Below are positions 18,352 through 29,497 of a stretch of 64,000 nt of DNA, in pieces. The DNA is from Pseudomonas entomophila (GTDB lineage: Bacteria > Pseudomonadota > Gammaproteobacteria > Pseudomonadales > Pseudomonadaceae), in assembly GCF_018417595.1 (NCBI RefSeq), contig NZ_CP070982.1, positions 431,001 through 495,000 of the forward strand, in the 5' to 3' direction. Each line of letters begins with the position of its first letter. Within the stretch, counting starts at the first letter, position 1. The notes beneath the pieces are model-generated. The model saw nothing but the letters and a program-made list of their open reading frames with translations, had not been told where the DNA came from and searched no databases. A program made the translations under genes and the position numbers.

Positions 18352-19479
18352 TCAACGCACTTTGTACGCCCGTAGTGCGCTCAGTCGCTCAGTCTTGAGC
18401 GCCACGCCCAGAGCCTGCCCCGTCAACCCACTTTCCATCAACGGCTTCACATCCACCTCTTTGGCTGCCGTTGCCGCGCCTCGCAGGTACTCGGCCTGTG
18501 GATAATCTCGGGCTTCCCGCAAGGCATCCATCCTGCACGCCTCGATGAACTCCTCGAAGCGTTGCGGGCGTCGGTATACGTCAAATTTCTGCAGCAGTTC
18601 CAGCAGCGCTTCGGGGGGCAGTTCCATGGCGCGGTGCCCTTGCTCATGGAACTCACCCACCAGTATCGCCAGTTCCTGGCACTCGCGGGGGGCCTTGAAG
18701 CGCTGGTTGACCGCCTTGATCTGCTTTCCTTCGAGTGCAAGCAGAAGGCAGGCCCAGCGCACCGCCAGGGGCTGTTGGTGCGCTGCGGCCTGTTGCAACA
18801 CATCGAGTGCGTGGCTGCCCTGGCCGGCCTCGCCGTGGAACAGGGCGTCAACTTCCGGCATCAGTTCCTTGAGCGCGCCACAGGCGCGTAGCACTTCGAC
18901 GAACACTTGGGGCTCGTCCTCCATCAGTGCGCGCTCGATTTCCTTCCAGCTTCGCTCCGCGGTAAGTGCCTGCAGTTCGCCCGAAGCACTGATCTGGCGC
19001 ATCAGCTCCAGTGTTTCATCGGCTATGCGAAACCCCATCGGCGCATAACGGGCGGCGAAACGTGCCACGCGCAAGACGCGTAGCGGATCTTCTGCGAAAG
19101 CGAGGGAAACGTGACGCAGGATGCGCTGATCCAGGTCCTTTTTGCCATGGTAGGGGTCGTGCAGGTCGCCGTGCTCGTCCTCGGCCATGGCATTGATGGT
19201 CAGGTCACGGCGTATCAGGTCCTCTTCGAGGGTCACGTCGGGGCTGGCATGGAAGGTGAACCCGCCATAACCGCGCCCACTCTTGCGCTCGGTGCGGGCC
19301 AGGGCGTATTCCTCACCGGTTTTGGGGTGAAGGAACACCGGGAAATCGGCGCCCACCGGGCGAAAGCCCTGGGCCTGCATCTGTTCGACCGTGGCACCGA
19401 CCACCAGCCAATCGACGTCGCTGACCGGGCGGCCGAGCAAGCGGTCGCGCACGGCGCCGCCAACCTTGTAGATCTGCAT
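18352..19479 (-). CDS. cca: CCA-adding tRNA nucleotidyltransferase
   Basis: A 375-residue class II nucleotidyltransferase that adds or repairs the 3' CCA of tRNAs. The N-terminal active site shows [11 protein letters not shown] and the catalytic DVDW. The following [16 protein letters not shown] motif is characteristic. No HD phosphohydrolase motif is evident, so it is shorter than the E. coli enzyme. The ATG at 19479 ([12 protein letters not shown]) is the family start. It lies downstream of the SpoVR-module genes on the opposite side of a 54-base gap. Confidence 0.95.
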   Translation of the reverse strand: MQIYKVGGAVRDRLLGRPVSDVDWLVVGATVEQMQAQGFRPVGADFPVFLHPKTGEEYALARTERKSGRGYGGFTFHASPDVTLEEDLIRRDLTINAMAEDEHGDLHDPYHGKKDLDQRILRHVSLAFAEDPLRVLRVARFAARYAPMGFRIADETLELMRQISASGELQALTAERSWKEIERALMEDEPQVFVEVLRACGALKELMPEVDALFHGEAGQGSHALDVLQQAAAHQQPLAVRWACLLLALEGKQIKAVNQRFKAPRECQELAILVGEFHEQGHRAMELPPEALLELLQKFDVYRRPQRFEEFIEACRMDALREARDYPQAEYLRGAATAAKEVDVKPLMESGLTGQALGVALKTERLSALRAYKVR

Positions 19480-19533
19480 ATGAAACCTCCATGAGTGCCG
19501 ACAGGATACCGTGTCGGCACGCATGGGGGAGGG

Positions 19534-21102
19534 TCAGAGGTGATGAACCACGGCCAGGTCCATGCGCCCGTATTCACCGGCCTCGCCATGCTCGCTGCGG
19601 GGCGGCATGTGGTGGGTCTTCATGACCTGGTCGCCTTGTACGGTTTCCAGGTGGATGTCGAAGCCCCACAGGCGGTGCAGGTGCTTGAGCACTTCGTCGG
19701 TGGAGTCGCCCAGTGGTTTGCGGTTGTGTTGCTGGTGGCGCAGGGTCAGGGAGCGATCGCCACGACGGTCGATGCTCCAGATCTGCACGTTGGGCTCGCG
19801 GTTGCCCAGGTTGTACTGGGCGGCCAGTTGCTCGCGGATGGTCCGGTAGCCGTCTTCGTCGTGGATCGCCGGTACCAGCAGGTCGTCGCGCTGGTCGTCG
19901 TCGAGGATGCTGAACAACTTGAGGTCGCGGATCACCTTCGGTGAGAGGTACTGCAGGATGAAACTCTCGTCCTTGAAGCTGCTCATGGCGAACTTGATGG
20001 TGGACAGCCAGTCACTGCCGGCGATCTCCGGGAACCAGCGGCGGTCCTCTTCAGTTGGGTGTTCGCACATGCGACGGATGTCGGTATACATCGCAAAGCC
20101 CAGGGCATAAGGGTTGATGCCGCTGTAGTACGGGCTGTCGAAGCCGGGTTGGAACACCACGCTGGTATGCGACTGAAGGAACTCCATCATGAAGCCTTCG
20201 GTGATCAACCCCTCGTCGTAGAGGTCGTTCATCAGTGTGTAGTGCCAGAAGGTCGCCCAGCCTTCGTTCATCACCTGGGTCTGGCGCTGCGGGTAGAAAT
20301 ACTGGGCGATCTTGCGCACGATGCGCACGACTTCACGCTGCCAGGGTTCGAGCAGCGGGGCGTGTTTCTCGATGAAGTAAAGGATGTTTTCCTGCGGCTC
20401 GGCCGGGAAGCGCGCGTCATCCTTTTCGCTGCCTTTGTCCGCGCCTTTGGGGATGGTGCGCCAAAGATCGTTGATCTGCCGTTGCAGGTGCTCCTCGCGT
20501 TCTTTCTGGCGGCGGCGCTCCTCTTCCGCAGAGATGGGGTAGGGGCGCTTGTAGCGGTCCACGCCGTAATTCATCAGGGCGTGACAGGAGTCGATCAGGT
20601 CTTCCACGGCGTCGATACCGTGGCGCTCCTCGCATTGGGCGATGTACTGCTTGGCGAACACCAGGTAATCGATGATCGAACTGGCGTCGGTCCAGGTGCG
20701 GAACAGGTAGTTGCCCTTGAAGAAGCTGTTGTGGCCATAGCAGGCATGGGCGATCACCAGTGCCTGCATGCACATGGTGTTCTCTTCCATCAGGTAGGCG
20801 ATGCACGGGTCGGAATTGATCACGATCTCGTAGGCCAGGCCCATCTGCCCGCGGCTGTAGGACTTCTCGGTGCTGAGGAACTGCTTGCCATACGACCAGT
20901 GGTGATACCCCAGGGGCATGCCCACGGAGGCATAGGCATCCATCATCTGCTCGGCGGTGATGACTTCGATCTGGTTCGGGTAGGTGTCCAGCGCATAGCG
21001 CGCGGCCAGGCGGCTGATCTCGCGGTCGTAGGTCTGGATCAGTTCGAACGTCCACTCCGAACCGACGGAAATGGGTTGGCGTCTCTGTTCTCTGGCGCTC
21101 AT
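19534..21102 (-). CDS. SpoVR family protein
   Basis: A 522-residue SpoVR/YcgB-family protein (typical segments [15 protein letters not shown] and [17 protein letters not shown]). The biochemical role is unknown. In many proteobacteria it is encoded with YeaH and the kinase PrkA/YeaG and is linked to stationary phase and nitrogen stress. Its start overlaps the yeaH stop (ATGA), indicating translational coupling. It is cytosolic, with no signal peptide. Confidence 0.95.
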   Translation of the reverse strand: MSAREQRRQPISVGSEWTFELIQTYDREISRLAARYALDTYPNQIEVITAEQMMDAYASVGMPLGYHHWSYGKQFLSTEKSYSRGQMGLAYEIVINSDPCIAYLMEENTMCMQALVIAHACYGHNSFFKGNYLFRTWTDASSIIDYLVFAKQYIAQCEERHGIDAVEDLIDSCHALMNYGVDRYKRPYPISAEEERRRQKEREEHLQRQINDLWRTIPKGADKGSEKDDARFPAEPQENILYFIEKHAPLLEPWQREVVRIVRKIAQYFYPQRQTQVMNEGWATFWHYTLMNDLYDEGLITEGFMMEFLQSHTSVVFQPGFDSPYYSGINPYALGFAMYTDIRRMCEHPTEEDRRWFPEIAGSDWLSTIKFAMSSFKDESFILQYLSPKVIRDLKLFSILDDDQRDDLLVPAIHDEDGYRTIREQLAAQYNLGNREPNVQIWSIDRRGDRSLTLRHQQHNRKPLGDSTDEVLKHLHRLWGFDIHLETVQGDQVMKTHHMPPRSEHGEAGEYGRMDLAVVHHL

Positions 21103-22370
21103 GTGGCTAACCTGCGCTGGAAGAGTTCACGGAAGACCGGGTAGATATCGCCGGCCGATACCAACTGCTGCTGGGCGAAGGTGTCCGGATAGGCTTCGCC
21201 TATGCGTTCGTACTCGTACCACAGCGCCTGGTGTTCGCGTGGAGTGATCTCGACATAAGTGTAGTACTGCACGTGCGGCATGATCTGGTTGGCGAGGATG
21301 TCGCGGCAGATCGGCGAGTCGTCATTCCAGTTGTCGCCATCCGAGGCCTGGGCGGCATAGATGTTCCAGTCACTGGCCGGGTAACGTTCGGCCATGATCT
21401 CCTGCATCATTTTCAGCGCGCTGGAAACGATGGTGCCGCCGGTCTCGCGGGAGTAGAAGAATTCTTCTTCGTCCACTTCGCGGGCACTGGTGTGGTGACG
21501 GATGAACACCACCTCGATGCGGTCATAGTTCCGCTTGAGGAACAGGTACAGCAGGATGAAGAAGCGCTTGGCGATGTCCTTGGTGGCCTGGGTCATGGAG
21601 CCGGAAACATCCATCAGGCAGAACATCACCGCCTTGGAGCTGGGGTTGGGTTGCTTGATCAGCAGGTTGTACTTGAGGTCGAAGGTGTCGAGGAACGGCA
21701 GGCGGTTGATGCGCGCCTTGAGGCGTTCGATCTCGATCTCGGTTTCCTGGATGTCGGTGAAGTTGTCCGGCTCTTCGACTTTCAGCCGGTCCAGCTCCTT
21801 TTGCGCTTCCCGCAACAGGGCGCGGCTGCTGCCGGTCAGCGCGATGCGCCGGGCATGGGCCGAGCGCAGCGTGCGCACGATGTTGATGCGCGAGGGGTTG
21901 CCTTCATTGGCGATACCGGCGCGTACGGTCTTGAAGGTGTCGGTACCGGTCAGGTGGCGCTTGACCAGGTTGGGCAGTTCGAGGTCCTCGAACATGAACT
22001 CGAGGAATTCCTCCTGGGTGATCTGGAAGACGAAGTCGTCCATGCCCTCGCCGGAGTTGCCAGCCTTGCCGCGCCCGCCACCGCCGCCGCCACCCTGGGG
22101 GCGGGCAATGTGTTCGCCGGCGGTGAATTCCTTGTTGCCGGGGTGGACGATGGTCTGTTTGCCGCCACGACCGTGGTGCAGCACCGGCTCATCGATATCG
22201 CGACCCGGGATGCTGATCTGTTCGCCATGCTCCATGTCCATGATGGAGCGGCGGCTCACGGCCTCTTCGACGGCTTTCTTGATGTGTTCACGGTACCGCC
22301 GCAGAAAACGCTGGCGGTTGACCGTGCTCTTGTTCTTGCCGTTCAGGCGTCGGTCGATTACGTAGCTCAT
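21099..22370 (-). CDS. yeaH: YeaH/YhbH family protein (DUF444, VWA-like)
   Basis: A 423-residue DUF444 protein with a von Willebrand A-type metal site ([16 protein letters not shown]). The N-terminus has a long glycine-rich linker (around residues 92-104). The ATG at 22370 gives the family start [15 protein letters not shown]. It lies between prkA and spoVR in the conserved three-gene module and overlaps spoVR by four bases. The function is not established; it presumably partners with the PrkA kinase. Confidence 0.94.
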   Translation of the reverse strand: MSYVIDRRLNGKNKSTVNRQRFLRRYREHIKKAVEEAVSRRSIMDMEHGEQISIPGRDIDEPVLHHGRGGKQTIVHPGNKEFTAGEHIARPQGGGGGGGRGKAGNSGEGMDDFVFQITQEEFLEFMFEDLELPNLVKRHLTGTDTFKTVRAGIANEGNPSRINIVRTLRSAHARRIALTGSSRALLREAQKELDRLKVEEPDNFTDIQETEIEIERLKARINRLPFLDTFDLKYNLLIKQPNPSSKAVMFCLMDVSGSMTQATKDIAKRFFILLYLFLKRNYDRIEVVFIRHHTSAREVDEEEFFYSRETGGTIVSSALKMMQEIMAERYPASDWNIYAAQASDGDNWNDDSPICRDILANQIMPHVQYYTYVEITPREHQALWYEYERIGEAYPDTFAQQQLVSAGDIYPVFRELFQRRLAT

Positions 22371-22389
22371 GGGCCCTCCGGTAGCGGGA

Positions 22390-22425
22390 TACAGCTGCAA
22401 GCTTCAAGCTACGAGCTGCAAGCAA
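22390..22425. repeat. Short AGCTGCAAGCTTCAAGCT-type repeat
   Basis: A simple repeat of GCTGCAAGC/GCTTCAAGC units sits in the 119-base gap between prkA and yeaH. This kind of short degenerate repeat is common between Pseudomonas genes. Confidence 0.5.
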
Positions 22426-22489
22426 AAGCAGTCGCCGCCGCCACGGACGGTGCGCGGGAGCCCGACGCACCGCACGTGACTTGCCGCCT

Positions 22490-24412
22490 TTACTGCGATT
22501 TCCTGACCCGCAGGTACCATTCCGACAGCAGGCGCACCTGTTTGTCGGTGTAGCCACGCTCCACCATCCGGGTGACGAAGTCGTTGTGCTTCTGTTGATC
22601 CTCTTTGCTGGCCTTGGCGTTGAAGCTGATGACGGGCAGCAGATCCTCGGTGTTGGAGAACATTTTTTTCTCGATCACCACCCGCAGCTTCTCGTAGCTG
22701 AGCCAGCTGGGGTTCTTGCCATTGTTGTTGGCCCGGGCGCGCAACACGAAGTTGACGATCTCGTTGCGGAAGTCCTTCGGATTGCTGATGCCGGCCGGCT
22801 TCTCGATCTTCTCCAGCTCTTCGTTGAGGGCGATGCGGTTGAGGATTTCGCCGGTTTCCGGATCGCGGTATTCCTGGTCCTGGATCCAGAAGTCGGCGTA
22901 CAACACGTAGCGGTCGAAGATGTTCTGGCCGTACTCGCTGTACGATTCGAGATAGGCGGTCTGGATCTCCTTGCCGATGAACTCGATGTAGCGCGGTGCC
23001 AGGTACTCTTTCAGGTAACGCAGGTAGCGTTCGCGCACCTCGGCCGGGAACTGCTCCTGCTCGATCTGCTGTTCCAGCACATAGAGCAGGTGCACCGGGT
23101 TGGCCGCAATTTCGTGCGGATCGAAGTTGAACACCTTGGACAGGATCTTGAACGCAAAACGCGTCGACAGGCCATTCATGCCCTCGTCGACACCGGCTGA
23201 GTCGCGGTATTCCTGGATCGACTTGGCCTTGGGGTCGGTGTCTTTCAGGTTCTCGCCATCGTAGACACGCATTTTCGAGTAGATGTTGGAGTTTTCCGGC
23301 TCTTTCAGGCGCGAGAGCACGGTGAACTGGGCCAGCATCTTGAGGGTGTCGGGCGCGCAGTGGGCCTTGGCCAGCGAACTGTTGACCAGCAGCTTGTCGT
23401 AGATCTTGATTTCGTCGCTGACCCGCAGGCAATACGGGACCTTGACGATGTAGATCCGGTCGATGAACGCTTCGTTGTTCTTGTTGTTGCGGAACGTGTG
23501 CCACTCCGACTCGTTGGAGTGGGCCAGCAGGATGCCGGTATAAGGGATGGCGCCCAGGCCTTCGGTGCTGTTGTAGTTGCCCTCCTGCGTGGCAGTGAGC
23601 AACGGGTGCAGGACCTTGATCGGTGCCTTGAACATCTCGACGAATTCCATCAGGCCCTGGTTGGCCCGGCACAGCGCGCCCGAATAGCTGTAGGCGTCGG
23701 CATCGTTCTGTGGAAACTCTTCGAGCTTGCGGATATCCACCTTGCCCACCAGGGCCGAGATATCCTGGTTGTTCTCGTCGCCCGGTTCGGTCTTGGCGAT
23801 GGCGATCTGGTTGAGGATCGAGGGGTAGAGCTTGACCACCTTGAACTGGCTGATATCACCGCCAAACTCCGCCAGGCGTTTGGTGGCCCAGGGCGACATG
23901 ATGGTGTTCAGATAGCGTCGCGGTATCCCGAAGTCCTCTTCCAGAATGGCGCCGTCCTCAGTGGCGTTGAACAGCCCCAGGGGCGATTCGAACACCGGCG
24001 ATCCCTTGATGGCGTAGAACGGTACTCTTTCCATCAACTGCTTGAGCTTTTCGGCAAGCGACGATTTACCGCCGCCTACCGGGCCCAGCAGATAGAGGAT
24101 CTGTTTCTTTTCTTCCAGGCCCTGGGCGGCATGACGGAAGTAGGAGACGATCTGGTCGATGCATTCTTCCATCCCGTGGAAGTCGGCAAAGGTTGGATAT
24201 CGACGGATCACCTTGTTGGAGAAGATCCGCGACAGCCTGGAGTTGCTGGAGGTGTCGATCAGCTCGGGTTCACCGATGGCCATCAACAGCCGCTCGGCCG
24301 CCGAGGCATAGGCACTGCGATCTTTCTTGCACAGTTCGAGGTACTCCTGCAGGGTGAGTTCTTCCTGCCGGGTGGACTCGAAACGTTGTTGGAAGTGGCT
24401 AAAAATGCTCAT
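22490..24412 (-). CDS. prkA: PrkA-type serine protein kinase / AAA+ ATPase
   Basis: A 640-residue PrkA/YeaG protein. An AAA+ domain with Walker A GPVGGGKSS lies near residue 110, and the C-terminal half carries the PrkA kinase-like domain (EFIGKEIQTAYLESYSEYGQN). It is the first gene of the prkA-yeaH-spoVR stress module. A 283-base region upstream, before the end of glpE, should hold its promoter. I could not assign a sigma factor with confidence. Family members act in starvation responses, and some have been re-described as Lon-like proteases. Confidence 0.96.
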   Translation of the reverse strand: MSIFSHFQQRFESTRQEELTLQEYLELCKKDRSAYASAAERLLMAIGEPELIDTSSNSRLSRIFSNKVIRRYPTFADFHGMEECIDQIVSYFRHAAQGLEEKKQILYLLGPVGGGKSSLAEKLKQLMERVPFYAIKGSPVFESPLGLFNATEDGAILEEDFGIPRRYLNTIMSPWATKRLAEFGGDISQFKVVKLYPSILNQIAIAKTEPGDENNQDISALVGKVDIRKLEEFPQNDADAYSYSGALCRANQGLMEFVEMFKAPIKVLHPLLTATQEGNYNSTEGLGAIPYTGILLAHSNESEWHTFRNNKNNEAFIDRIYIVKVPYCLRVSDEIKIYDKLLVNSSLAKAHCAPDTLKMLAQFTVLSRLKEPENSNIYSKMRVYDGENLKDTDPKAKSIQEYRDSAGVDEGMNGLSTRFAFKILSKVFNFDPHEIAANPVHLLYVLEQQIEQEQFPAEVRERYLRYLKEYLAPRYIEFIGKEIQTAYLESYSEYGQNIFDRYVLYADFWIQDQEYRDPETGEILNRIALNEELEKIEKPAGISNPKDFRNEIVNFVLRARANNNGKNPSWLSYEKLRVVIEKKMFSNTEDLLPVISFNAKASKEDQQKHNDFVTRMVERGYTDKQVRLLSEWYLRVRKSQ

Positions 24413-24695
24413 GACGTCACCTCGCTCGATACGTGGAGACGACGCCGGATCAGTCAGCTGATGCTGGCATGCAACCGGGCTTGCCGATTGCTGTAAACCC
24501 CCCAGAACACCCTGAAGCGCTACCGATGACCCGCACGCCGGTGTACCGGCTCTCCCCTTTTTTTGGATGGCCTGGGCTTAAGGATAGTTGGTTATACGCA
24601 AGGTCAAGGGCGGGGAGCCAAGAAGACGCCTACGACCGTTCGTCAGGCCGGGCGCGAGCCCGCACGGAGCGCGGGCTGCAGGAAAAATGAAAATA

Positions 24696-25025
24696 TTATT
24701 CAGCACTGCCCTGGGCAGTCTCGCCCGGGTAGGTGTTGCGCCACAGCTCGAAGCCACCATCGATGCTGTAGACGTTGGAGAAGCCCTGGCCGACTAGATA
24801 GGCGGCGGCGCTCTGGCTGGAATTGCCGTGGTAGCAGACAACCAGTGTAGGCGCATCGAGGTCGGCGTTGCGGATGAAATCGGCCACCGAGTGGTTGTCC
24901 AGATGAGTGGCGCCGGTGATGTGCCCGGCGGCATAGGCCTGCGGGTCGCGGATGTCGACCACGACCGCACCTTCGGCACGCAGGGCGAGGGCTTGTTCGG
25001 GGCTGATACGCTTGAATTCGCTCAT
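24696..25025 (-). CDS. glpE: Thiosulfate sulfurtransferase GlpE (single-domain rhodanese)
   Basis: A 109-residue rhodanese that transfers sulfane sulfur from thiosulfate to cyanide or thioredoxin. The active-site loop is visible as [13 protein letters not shown] with the catalytic cysteine. Features such as [18 protein letters not shown] fit the family. It is the last gene of the leftward apaG-apaH-glpE segment, 13 bases after apaH. The link to glycerol metabolism implied by the name does not follow from this context. Confidence 0.93.
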   Translation of the reverse strand: MSEFKRISPEQALALRAEGAVVVDIRDPQAYAAGHITGATHLDNHSVADFIRNADLDAPTLVVCYHGNSSQSAAAYLVGQGFSNVYSIDGGFELWRNTYPGETAQGSAE

Positions 25026-25038
25026 GGGTGCGCTTCCT

Positions 25039-25896
25039 TCAGGGGTGATCGTTGTTGGGTACTGGTGGGCGAGGGGTACCCTCGCGGGTGCAATCGCAGC
25101 GGTGGTGCTCGCCGCTGTCGACGTTGTACAGGGTCATCGCGCCGCCCCAGACGCAACCGGTGTCCAAGGCGATCACGCCCGGTACGTCGACACGGCCTTC
25201 GAGGGCGGCCCAATGGCCGAAGATGATCTTCACGTGCCGCGAGCGGCGGTCCGGGTGGTCGAACCAGGGCTTGTAGCCCTTGGGGGCGCTGTCCAGCCCT
25301 TCCTTGCTCTTGAGGTCGAGCTTGCCGGTGGCGGTGCAGAAGCGCATGCGGGTGAAGTAGTTGGTGATCACCCGCAGGCGTTCGACACCCGTCAGGTCCT
25401 TGCTCCACTTGTTCGGTTCGTTGCCGTACATGCCGTCCAGGTACAGCTTGAGGCGGCCATCGTCACGCAGCACTTCCTCGACTTCGGCGGCCAGTTCCAG
25501 TGCCTTGCCCAGCGTCCACTGCGGTGGGATGCCGGCATGGACCATGGCAATGCCGCGTGGCTCGTCGTAGTGCAGCAGCTTCTGCCGGCGCAGCCAGTCG
25601 AACAGCTGGTCGGCGTCCGGGGCTTCGATGATTTCGCGCAGGGTGTCGCTTTTCTTCAGCCGTTCGACGTTGTGCCAGGCAGCCAGCAGGTGCAGGTCGT
25701 GGTTGCCCAGCACGCAGACCAGCGAATCACGGATCGAATAGAGGTAGCGCAGGGTCTCGAGCGACTCCGGGCCGCGGTTGACCAGGTCGCCCACCAGCCA
25801 CAGGCGGTCGACCGCAGGGTTGAAGCGCACGCGTTCGAGCAGGCACTTGAGTGGTTGCAGGCAGCCTTGCAGGTCGCCGACCGCGTAGGTGGCCAT
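25039..25896 (-). CDS. apaH: Symmetrical diadenosine tetraphosphatase ApaH
   Basis: A 285-residue calcineurin-like phosphoesterase that splits Ap4A to two ADP and, in E. coli, can also remove Np4 RNA caps. The metal-binding motifs [14 protein letters not shown] and LGNHDLH are all present in order. The start shares one base with the apaG stop, so the pair is coupled. The rsmA-apaG-apaH order is the conserved gammaproteobacterial arrangement. Confidence 0.97.
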   Translation of the reverse strand: MATYAVGDLQGCLQPLKCLLERVRFNPAVDRLWLVGDLVNRGPESLETLRYLYSIRDSLVCVLGNHDLHLLAAWHNVERLKKSDTLREIIEAPDADQLFDWLRRQKLLHYDEPRGIAMVHAGIPPQWTLGKALELAAEVEEVLRDDGRLKLYLDGMYGNEPNKWSKDLTGVERLRVITNYFTRMRFCTATGKLDLKSKEGLDSAPKGYKPWFDHPDRRSRHVKIIFGHWAALEGRVDVPGVIALDTGCVWGGAMTLYNVDSGEHHRCDCTREGTPRPPVPNNDHP

Positions 25897-26276
25897 CAGT
25901 GCAGCGCCCCGGGTACGGCCAGGCGGAACGGCGCAATCGTGGCGTCGAAGCGCTTACCGTCCTCGGCGAACATCTGGTAGCTGCCCTGCATGGTGCCGAC
26001 GCGGGTGCTGATCACCGCGCCGCTGCTGTAGGTGTGGCTCTGGCCGGGTTCGATCAGCGGTTGCTGGCCGATCACGCCCGCGCCGCGGACTTCCTCGACT
26101 TCGCCATTGCCGTTGGTGATCAGCCAGTGCCGGGACATCAGCTTGGCTTTCACCGTGCCGTTGTTCTGCACGGTGATGGTATAGGCGAAGGCGAAACGGT
26201 CGTTCTCAGGGTCGGATTGATCTTTGAGGTAGCGGGTCACGACGCTGACGTCGATCTGGTAGCGGGGGTCGGACAT
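25896..26276 (-). CDS. apaG: ApaG (Co2+/Mg2+ efflux-associated, FN3-like fold)
   Basis: A 126-residue ApaG-family beta-sandwich protein of unclear biochemical role, in the conserved rsmA-apaG-apaH cluster. The ATG at 26276 gives [12 protein letters not shown]; nine upstream codons in the open frame are dropped. The family GxGxxG-like element appears in the region [22 protein letters not shown]. Confidence 0.95.
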   Translation of the reverse strand: MSDPRYQIDVSVVTRYLKDQSDPENDRFAFAYTITVQNNGTVKAKLMSRHWLITNGNGEVEEVRGAGVIGQQPLIEPGQSHTYSSGAVISTRVGTMQGSYQMFAEDGKRFDATIAPFRLAVPGALH

Positions 26277-26360
26277 GCAAGGGCCTTGGGCGAACTGACG
26301 CAATAATGCAGTCTAGGCCATTGGCGGGGGGGAGGGCCAGCGGTGTGGGGGGCTACGGGC

Positions 26361-26388
26361 CCTGTTCGCCGGCTTGCCGGCGAACAGG
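26361..26388. repeat. REP palindrome between rsmA and apaG
   Basis: A perfect palindrome with 12-base arms (CCTGTTCGCCGG and its complement) around CTTG. It is the same family as the REPs at 18.3, 41.7 and 47.25 kb. Sitting within an operon, it could tune mRNA stability between rsmA and apaG. Confidence 0.85.
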
Positions 26389-26394
26389 CGGCGA

Positions 26395-27195
26395 TCAGCC
26401 CTGCTGTTCGGCCAGCTTGTCGGCCAGGCGCACGAATGCGGCCAGGTCCAGCTGCTCGGGGCGCAGGCTGCCATCGACGCCGGCAGCCTCGATGGCCTGG
26501 CTGTCGAGCAGGCCCTTGAGCGTGTTGCGCAGGGTCTTGCGGCGCTGGTTGAAGGCTTCGCGTACCACGCGCTCCAGCAATTGCGGGTCCTTGGCCGGGT
26601 GCGGCAGCACCTCGTGGGGGACCAGGCGCACGATGGCCGAATCCACTTTCGGCGGTGGGTTGAACGCGCCTGGGCCTACGTTGAACAGGTGCTCCACGCG
26701 GCAGTGGTACTGGACCATGATCGACAGGCGGCCCCAGTCACCGCCGCCAGGCCCCGCGGCCATGCGCTCGACCACTTCCTTCTGCAGCATGAAGTGCATG
26801 TCGCGGATCAGGTTGGCGTGGGCCAGCAGGTGGAAGATCAGCGGTGTCGAGATGTTGTAGGGCAGGTTGCCCACCACCTTGAGGCTGCGCTCCGGCACAC
26901 CCAACTGATTGAAATCGAACTTCAGGGCGTCGCCCTGGTGCAGGCGGAAATTGCCGCGCCCGGCGAACTTGTGTTGCAGGATCGGCACCAGGTCCTTGTC
27001 CAGCTCCACCACGTCCAGCTGTGCGCCGCTGCCCAGCAGGCCCTCGGTGAGGGCGCCCTGGCCCGGGCCGATTTCCAGCAGGTGTTCGCCAGCCTTGGCG
27101 TTGATCGCTCGCAGGATGCGGTCGATGATTCCGGCGTCATGCAGGAAGTTCTGGCCGAAGCGCTTGCGCGCCCGGTGTTGGTAATGCTCGGTCAT
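26395..27195 (-). CDS. rsmA: 16S rRNA dimethyladenosine transferase RsmA (KsgA)
   Basis: A 266-residue SAM-dependent enzyme that dimethylates two adjacent adenines near the 3' end of 16S rRNA. The SAM motif [11 protein letters not shown] and the catalytic NLPYNIS are present, and the N-terminus [11 protein letters not shown] is typical. The start overlaps the pdxA stop by four bases (ATGA). Confidence 0.98.
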   Translation of the reverse strand: MTEHYQHRARKRFGQNFLHDAGIIDRILRAINAKAGEHLLEIGPGQGALTEGLLGSGAQLDVVELDKDLVPILQHKFAGRGNFRLHQGDALKFDFNQLGVPERSLKVVGNLPYNISTPLIFHLLAHANLIRDMHFMLQKEVVERMAAGPGGGDWGRLSIMVQYHCRVEHLFNVGPGAFNPPPKVDSAIVRLVPHEVLPHPAKDPQLLERVVREAFNQRRKTLRNTLKGLLDSQAIEAAGVDGSLRPEQLDLAAFVRLADKLAEQQG

Positions 27196-28181
27196 GGTCG
27201 GTTCTCGGCCATCTGGTAGGCGGTTTCCAGGGCGACGCGCAGGCTGCCGGTGTCGACCCGGCCGCTGCCGGCCAGGTCCAGGGCGGTGCCGTGGTCGACC
27301 GACGTGCGGATGATCGGCAGGCCCAACGTCACGTTGACCGCGGCGCCGAAACCCTTGTACTTGAGTACGGGCAGGCCCTGGTCGTGGTACATCGCCAGCA
27401 CTGCGTCGCAGTGCTCCAGATATTTGGGGGTAAACAGGGTATCGGCCGGCAGTGGTCCGCGCAGGTCCATGCCTTCCTGGCGCAGGCGCTCCAGGGCGGG
27501 CTCGATGATGTCGATTTCTTCGCGGCCCAGGTGGCCGCCTTCCCCGGCATGGGGGTTGAGCCCGCAGACCAGGATGCGTGGGTTGTCGATGCCGAACTTG
27601 TCGCGCATGTCCGCATGCAGGATACGGGTGACACGCTCGAGGCGTTCGGGGGTAATGGCATCGGCGATGTCGCGCAGGGGCAGGTGAGTGGTCACCAGCG
27701 CCACGCGCAGGCCTCGTGTCGCCAGCATCATGACCACTTGCGCGGTATGGGTGAGGTCGGCGAGGAACTCGGTGTGCCCGGAGAAGGCGATGCCGCTCTC
27801 GTTGATCACGCCCTTGTGCACGGGGGCGGTGATCATGCCGGCGAATTCACCGTTGAGGCAGCCTTGGCCGGCGCGGGTCAGCGTCTCCAAGACGAAGGCG
27901 GCGTTGGCCTTGTCCAATTGCCCGGCCACCACGGGTTTGGCAAGGGGCGTATCCCAGACGTACAGGCTACCGGCCGGGGCCGGATGTTCCGGGAAACTGC
28001 CAGGCGTGACCAGGCGCAGGTCGACGGCCAGCCCCAGCTGCGCGGCCCGCTCGGCGAGCAGGTCACGGCTGGTGATGGCGATCAGGGGGTGGGGCTGTGC
28101 CTCGGCGGCGAGAAGCAGGCACAGGTCGGGGCCTATGCCGGCTGGTTCACCGGGTGTAACGGCGAAGCGCAGGGGCTTCAC
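27192..28181 (-). CDS. pdxA: 4-hydroxythreonine-4-phosphate dehydrogenase PdxA
   Basis: A 329-residue enzyme of pyridoxal-phosphate synthesis, oxidising 4-phosphohydroxy-threonine with NAD. Family landmarks are [15 protein letters not shown], the metal-site segments SGHTEFLAD and [15 protein letters not shown], and [14 protein letters not shown]. It overlaps both neighbours (surA upstream, rsmA downstream) by four bases, so the segment is translated as one coupled operon. Confidence 0.98.
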   Translation of the reverse strand: MKPLRFAVTPGEPAGIGPDLCLLLAAEAQPHPLIAITSRDLLAERAAQLGLAVDLRLVTPGSFPEHPAPAGSLYVWDTPLAKPVVAGQLDKANAAFVLETLTRAGQGCLNGEFAGMITAPVHKGVINESGIAFSGHTEFLADLTHTAQVVMMLATRGLRVALVTTHLPLRDIADAITPERLERVTRILHADMRDKFGIDNPRILVCGLNPHAGEGGHLGREEIDIIEPALERLRQEGMDLRGPLPADTLFTPKYLEHCDAVLAMYHDQGLPVLKYKGFGAAVNVTLGLPIIRTSVDHGTALDLAGSGRVDTGSLRVALETAYQMAENRP

Positions 28182-29497
28182 TGGCCGGCCTGGTCGGCGC
28201 CAGGTAGCTTGATTTCAACGTAGGCTTCGTCGCGGATCTGGCGCAGCCAGGTCTGCAGCTCTTCGTCGTACTTGCGGTTGCGCAGGACGTTCATGGCCTG
28301 TTGCTCACGCGCCTGGGCGGTGCTGTCGGTGGCGCGGCGGCCCAGCACTTCAAGCACGTGCCAGCCGTACTGGGTGCGGAACGGGTGGGTGACTTCGCCT
28401 TGCTGGGCGTTGGCCATCTGCTCGCGGAACTCCGGCACCAGGCTATTCGGGTCGACCCAGTTGAGGTCGCCGCCGTTGAGCGCCGAACCCGGGTCTTCCG
28501 AGAAGCTCTTCGCCAGTTCGCCGAAGTCTTCGCCGTTCTTGATCCGGTCGTACAGGCGTTCGGCCAGTTGCTCGGTGGCCTTGTCGCTGCGGATTTCGCT
28601 CGGCTTGATCAGGATGTGGCGCACGTGCACTTCGTCGCGCAACACGCTGCTTTCTCCACCGCGCTTCTCCTCGAGCTTGAGGATGATGAAGCCGTTGGGG
28701 ATGCGGATTGGCTGAGTGATGTCGCCGACCGCCATGCTGCTGAGCATCTTGGCGAAGTCCGGTGGCAGCTGGCCGGCTTTGCGCCAGCCCATCTCGCCGC
28801 CTTCCAGGGCGTTCTCGCTGGCGGAGCGGGCGATGGCCAATTGGCCGAAGTCCGCACCCTGGCGCAGTTGCTGGTAGACCTGGCCGGCCTGCTGGGCCGC
28901 CGCCTGGATCGCCGTGGAGTTGGCGCTTTCCGGGGTCGGGATGAGGATGTTGGCCAGGCGGTACTCTTCCGAGAGCTGCATCTTGCCCAAGTCCGAGTTG
29001 AGGAAGTTCTTCACTTCCTGCTCGGACACCTGGATGCGTTCGGCTACGCGACGCTGGCGTACGCGGCTGATGATCATCTCGCGCTTGATCTGCTCGCGGG
29101 CGTCGTCGTACGACAGGCCGTCGTGGGCCAGGGCCGCGCGGAACTGCTCCAGGGACATGCCATTGCGCTGGGCAATGGTGCCGACGGCCTGGTTCAGCTC
29201 CTCATCGGTGATGCGGATGCCCGAGCGCTCGCCGATCTGCAGTTGCAGGTTCTCGACGATCAGGCGCTCCAGCACCTGCTGCTCCAGCGCACCGGCCGGT
29301 GGCACACCGCCGCCACGCTTGGCGATGGTCTGCTGCACTTCGTGCACACGCTGGTCCAGCTGGCTCTGCATGACCACGTCGTTGTCGACGATGGCCACCA
29401 CGCGGTCGATGGGTTGCACCGCGGCATGCACCGCGCCACTCAGCAATACGGCGCCCAGCATCAGCGGGCGCAGACGATCAATAAGCTTGCTCTTCAC
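28178..29497 (-). CDS. surA: Periplasmic chaperone / peptidyl-prolyl isomerase SurA
   Basis: A 439-residue periplasmic chaperone for outer-membrane proteins. It begins with a signal peptide ([15 protein letters not shown]), followed by a SurA_N domain and two parvulin (PpiC) domains (about 175-275, and 290-390 with [11 protein letters not shown] and [14 protein letters not shown]). It overlaps the 3' end of lptD by 20 bases. LptD is a known SurA client, so the pairing is functional as well as genomic. Confidence 0.98.
   Translation of the reverse strand: MKSKLIDRLRPLMLGAVLLSGAVHAAVQPIDRVVAIVDNDVVMQSQLDQRVHEVQQTIAKRGGGVPPAGALEQQVLERLIVENLQLQIGERSGIRITDEELNQAVGTIAQRNGMSLEQFRAALAHDGLSYDDAREQIKREMIISRVRQRRVAERIQVSEQEVKNFLNSDLGKMQLSEEYRLANILIPTPESANSTAIQAAAQQAGQVYQQLRQGADFGQLAIARSASENALEGGEMGWRKAGQLPPDFAKMLSSMAVGDITQPIRIPNGFIILKLEEKRGGESSVLRDEVHVRHILIKPSEIRSDKATEQLAERLYDRIKNGEDFGELAKSFSEDPGSALNGGDLNWVDPNSLVPEFREQMANAQQGEVTHPFRTQYGWHVLEVLGRRATDSTAQAREQQAMNVLRNRKYDEELQTWLRQIRDEAYVEIKLPGADQAGQ

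Noticed and set aside
22060..22100. Run of repeated GGC/GCC triplets, possible simple-sequence repeat
   Set aside because: It encodes the glycine-rich linker of YeaH in frame. It is a normal feature of the family.
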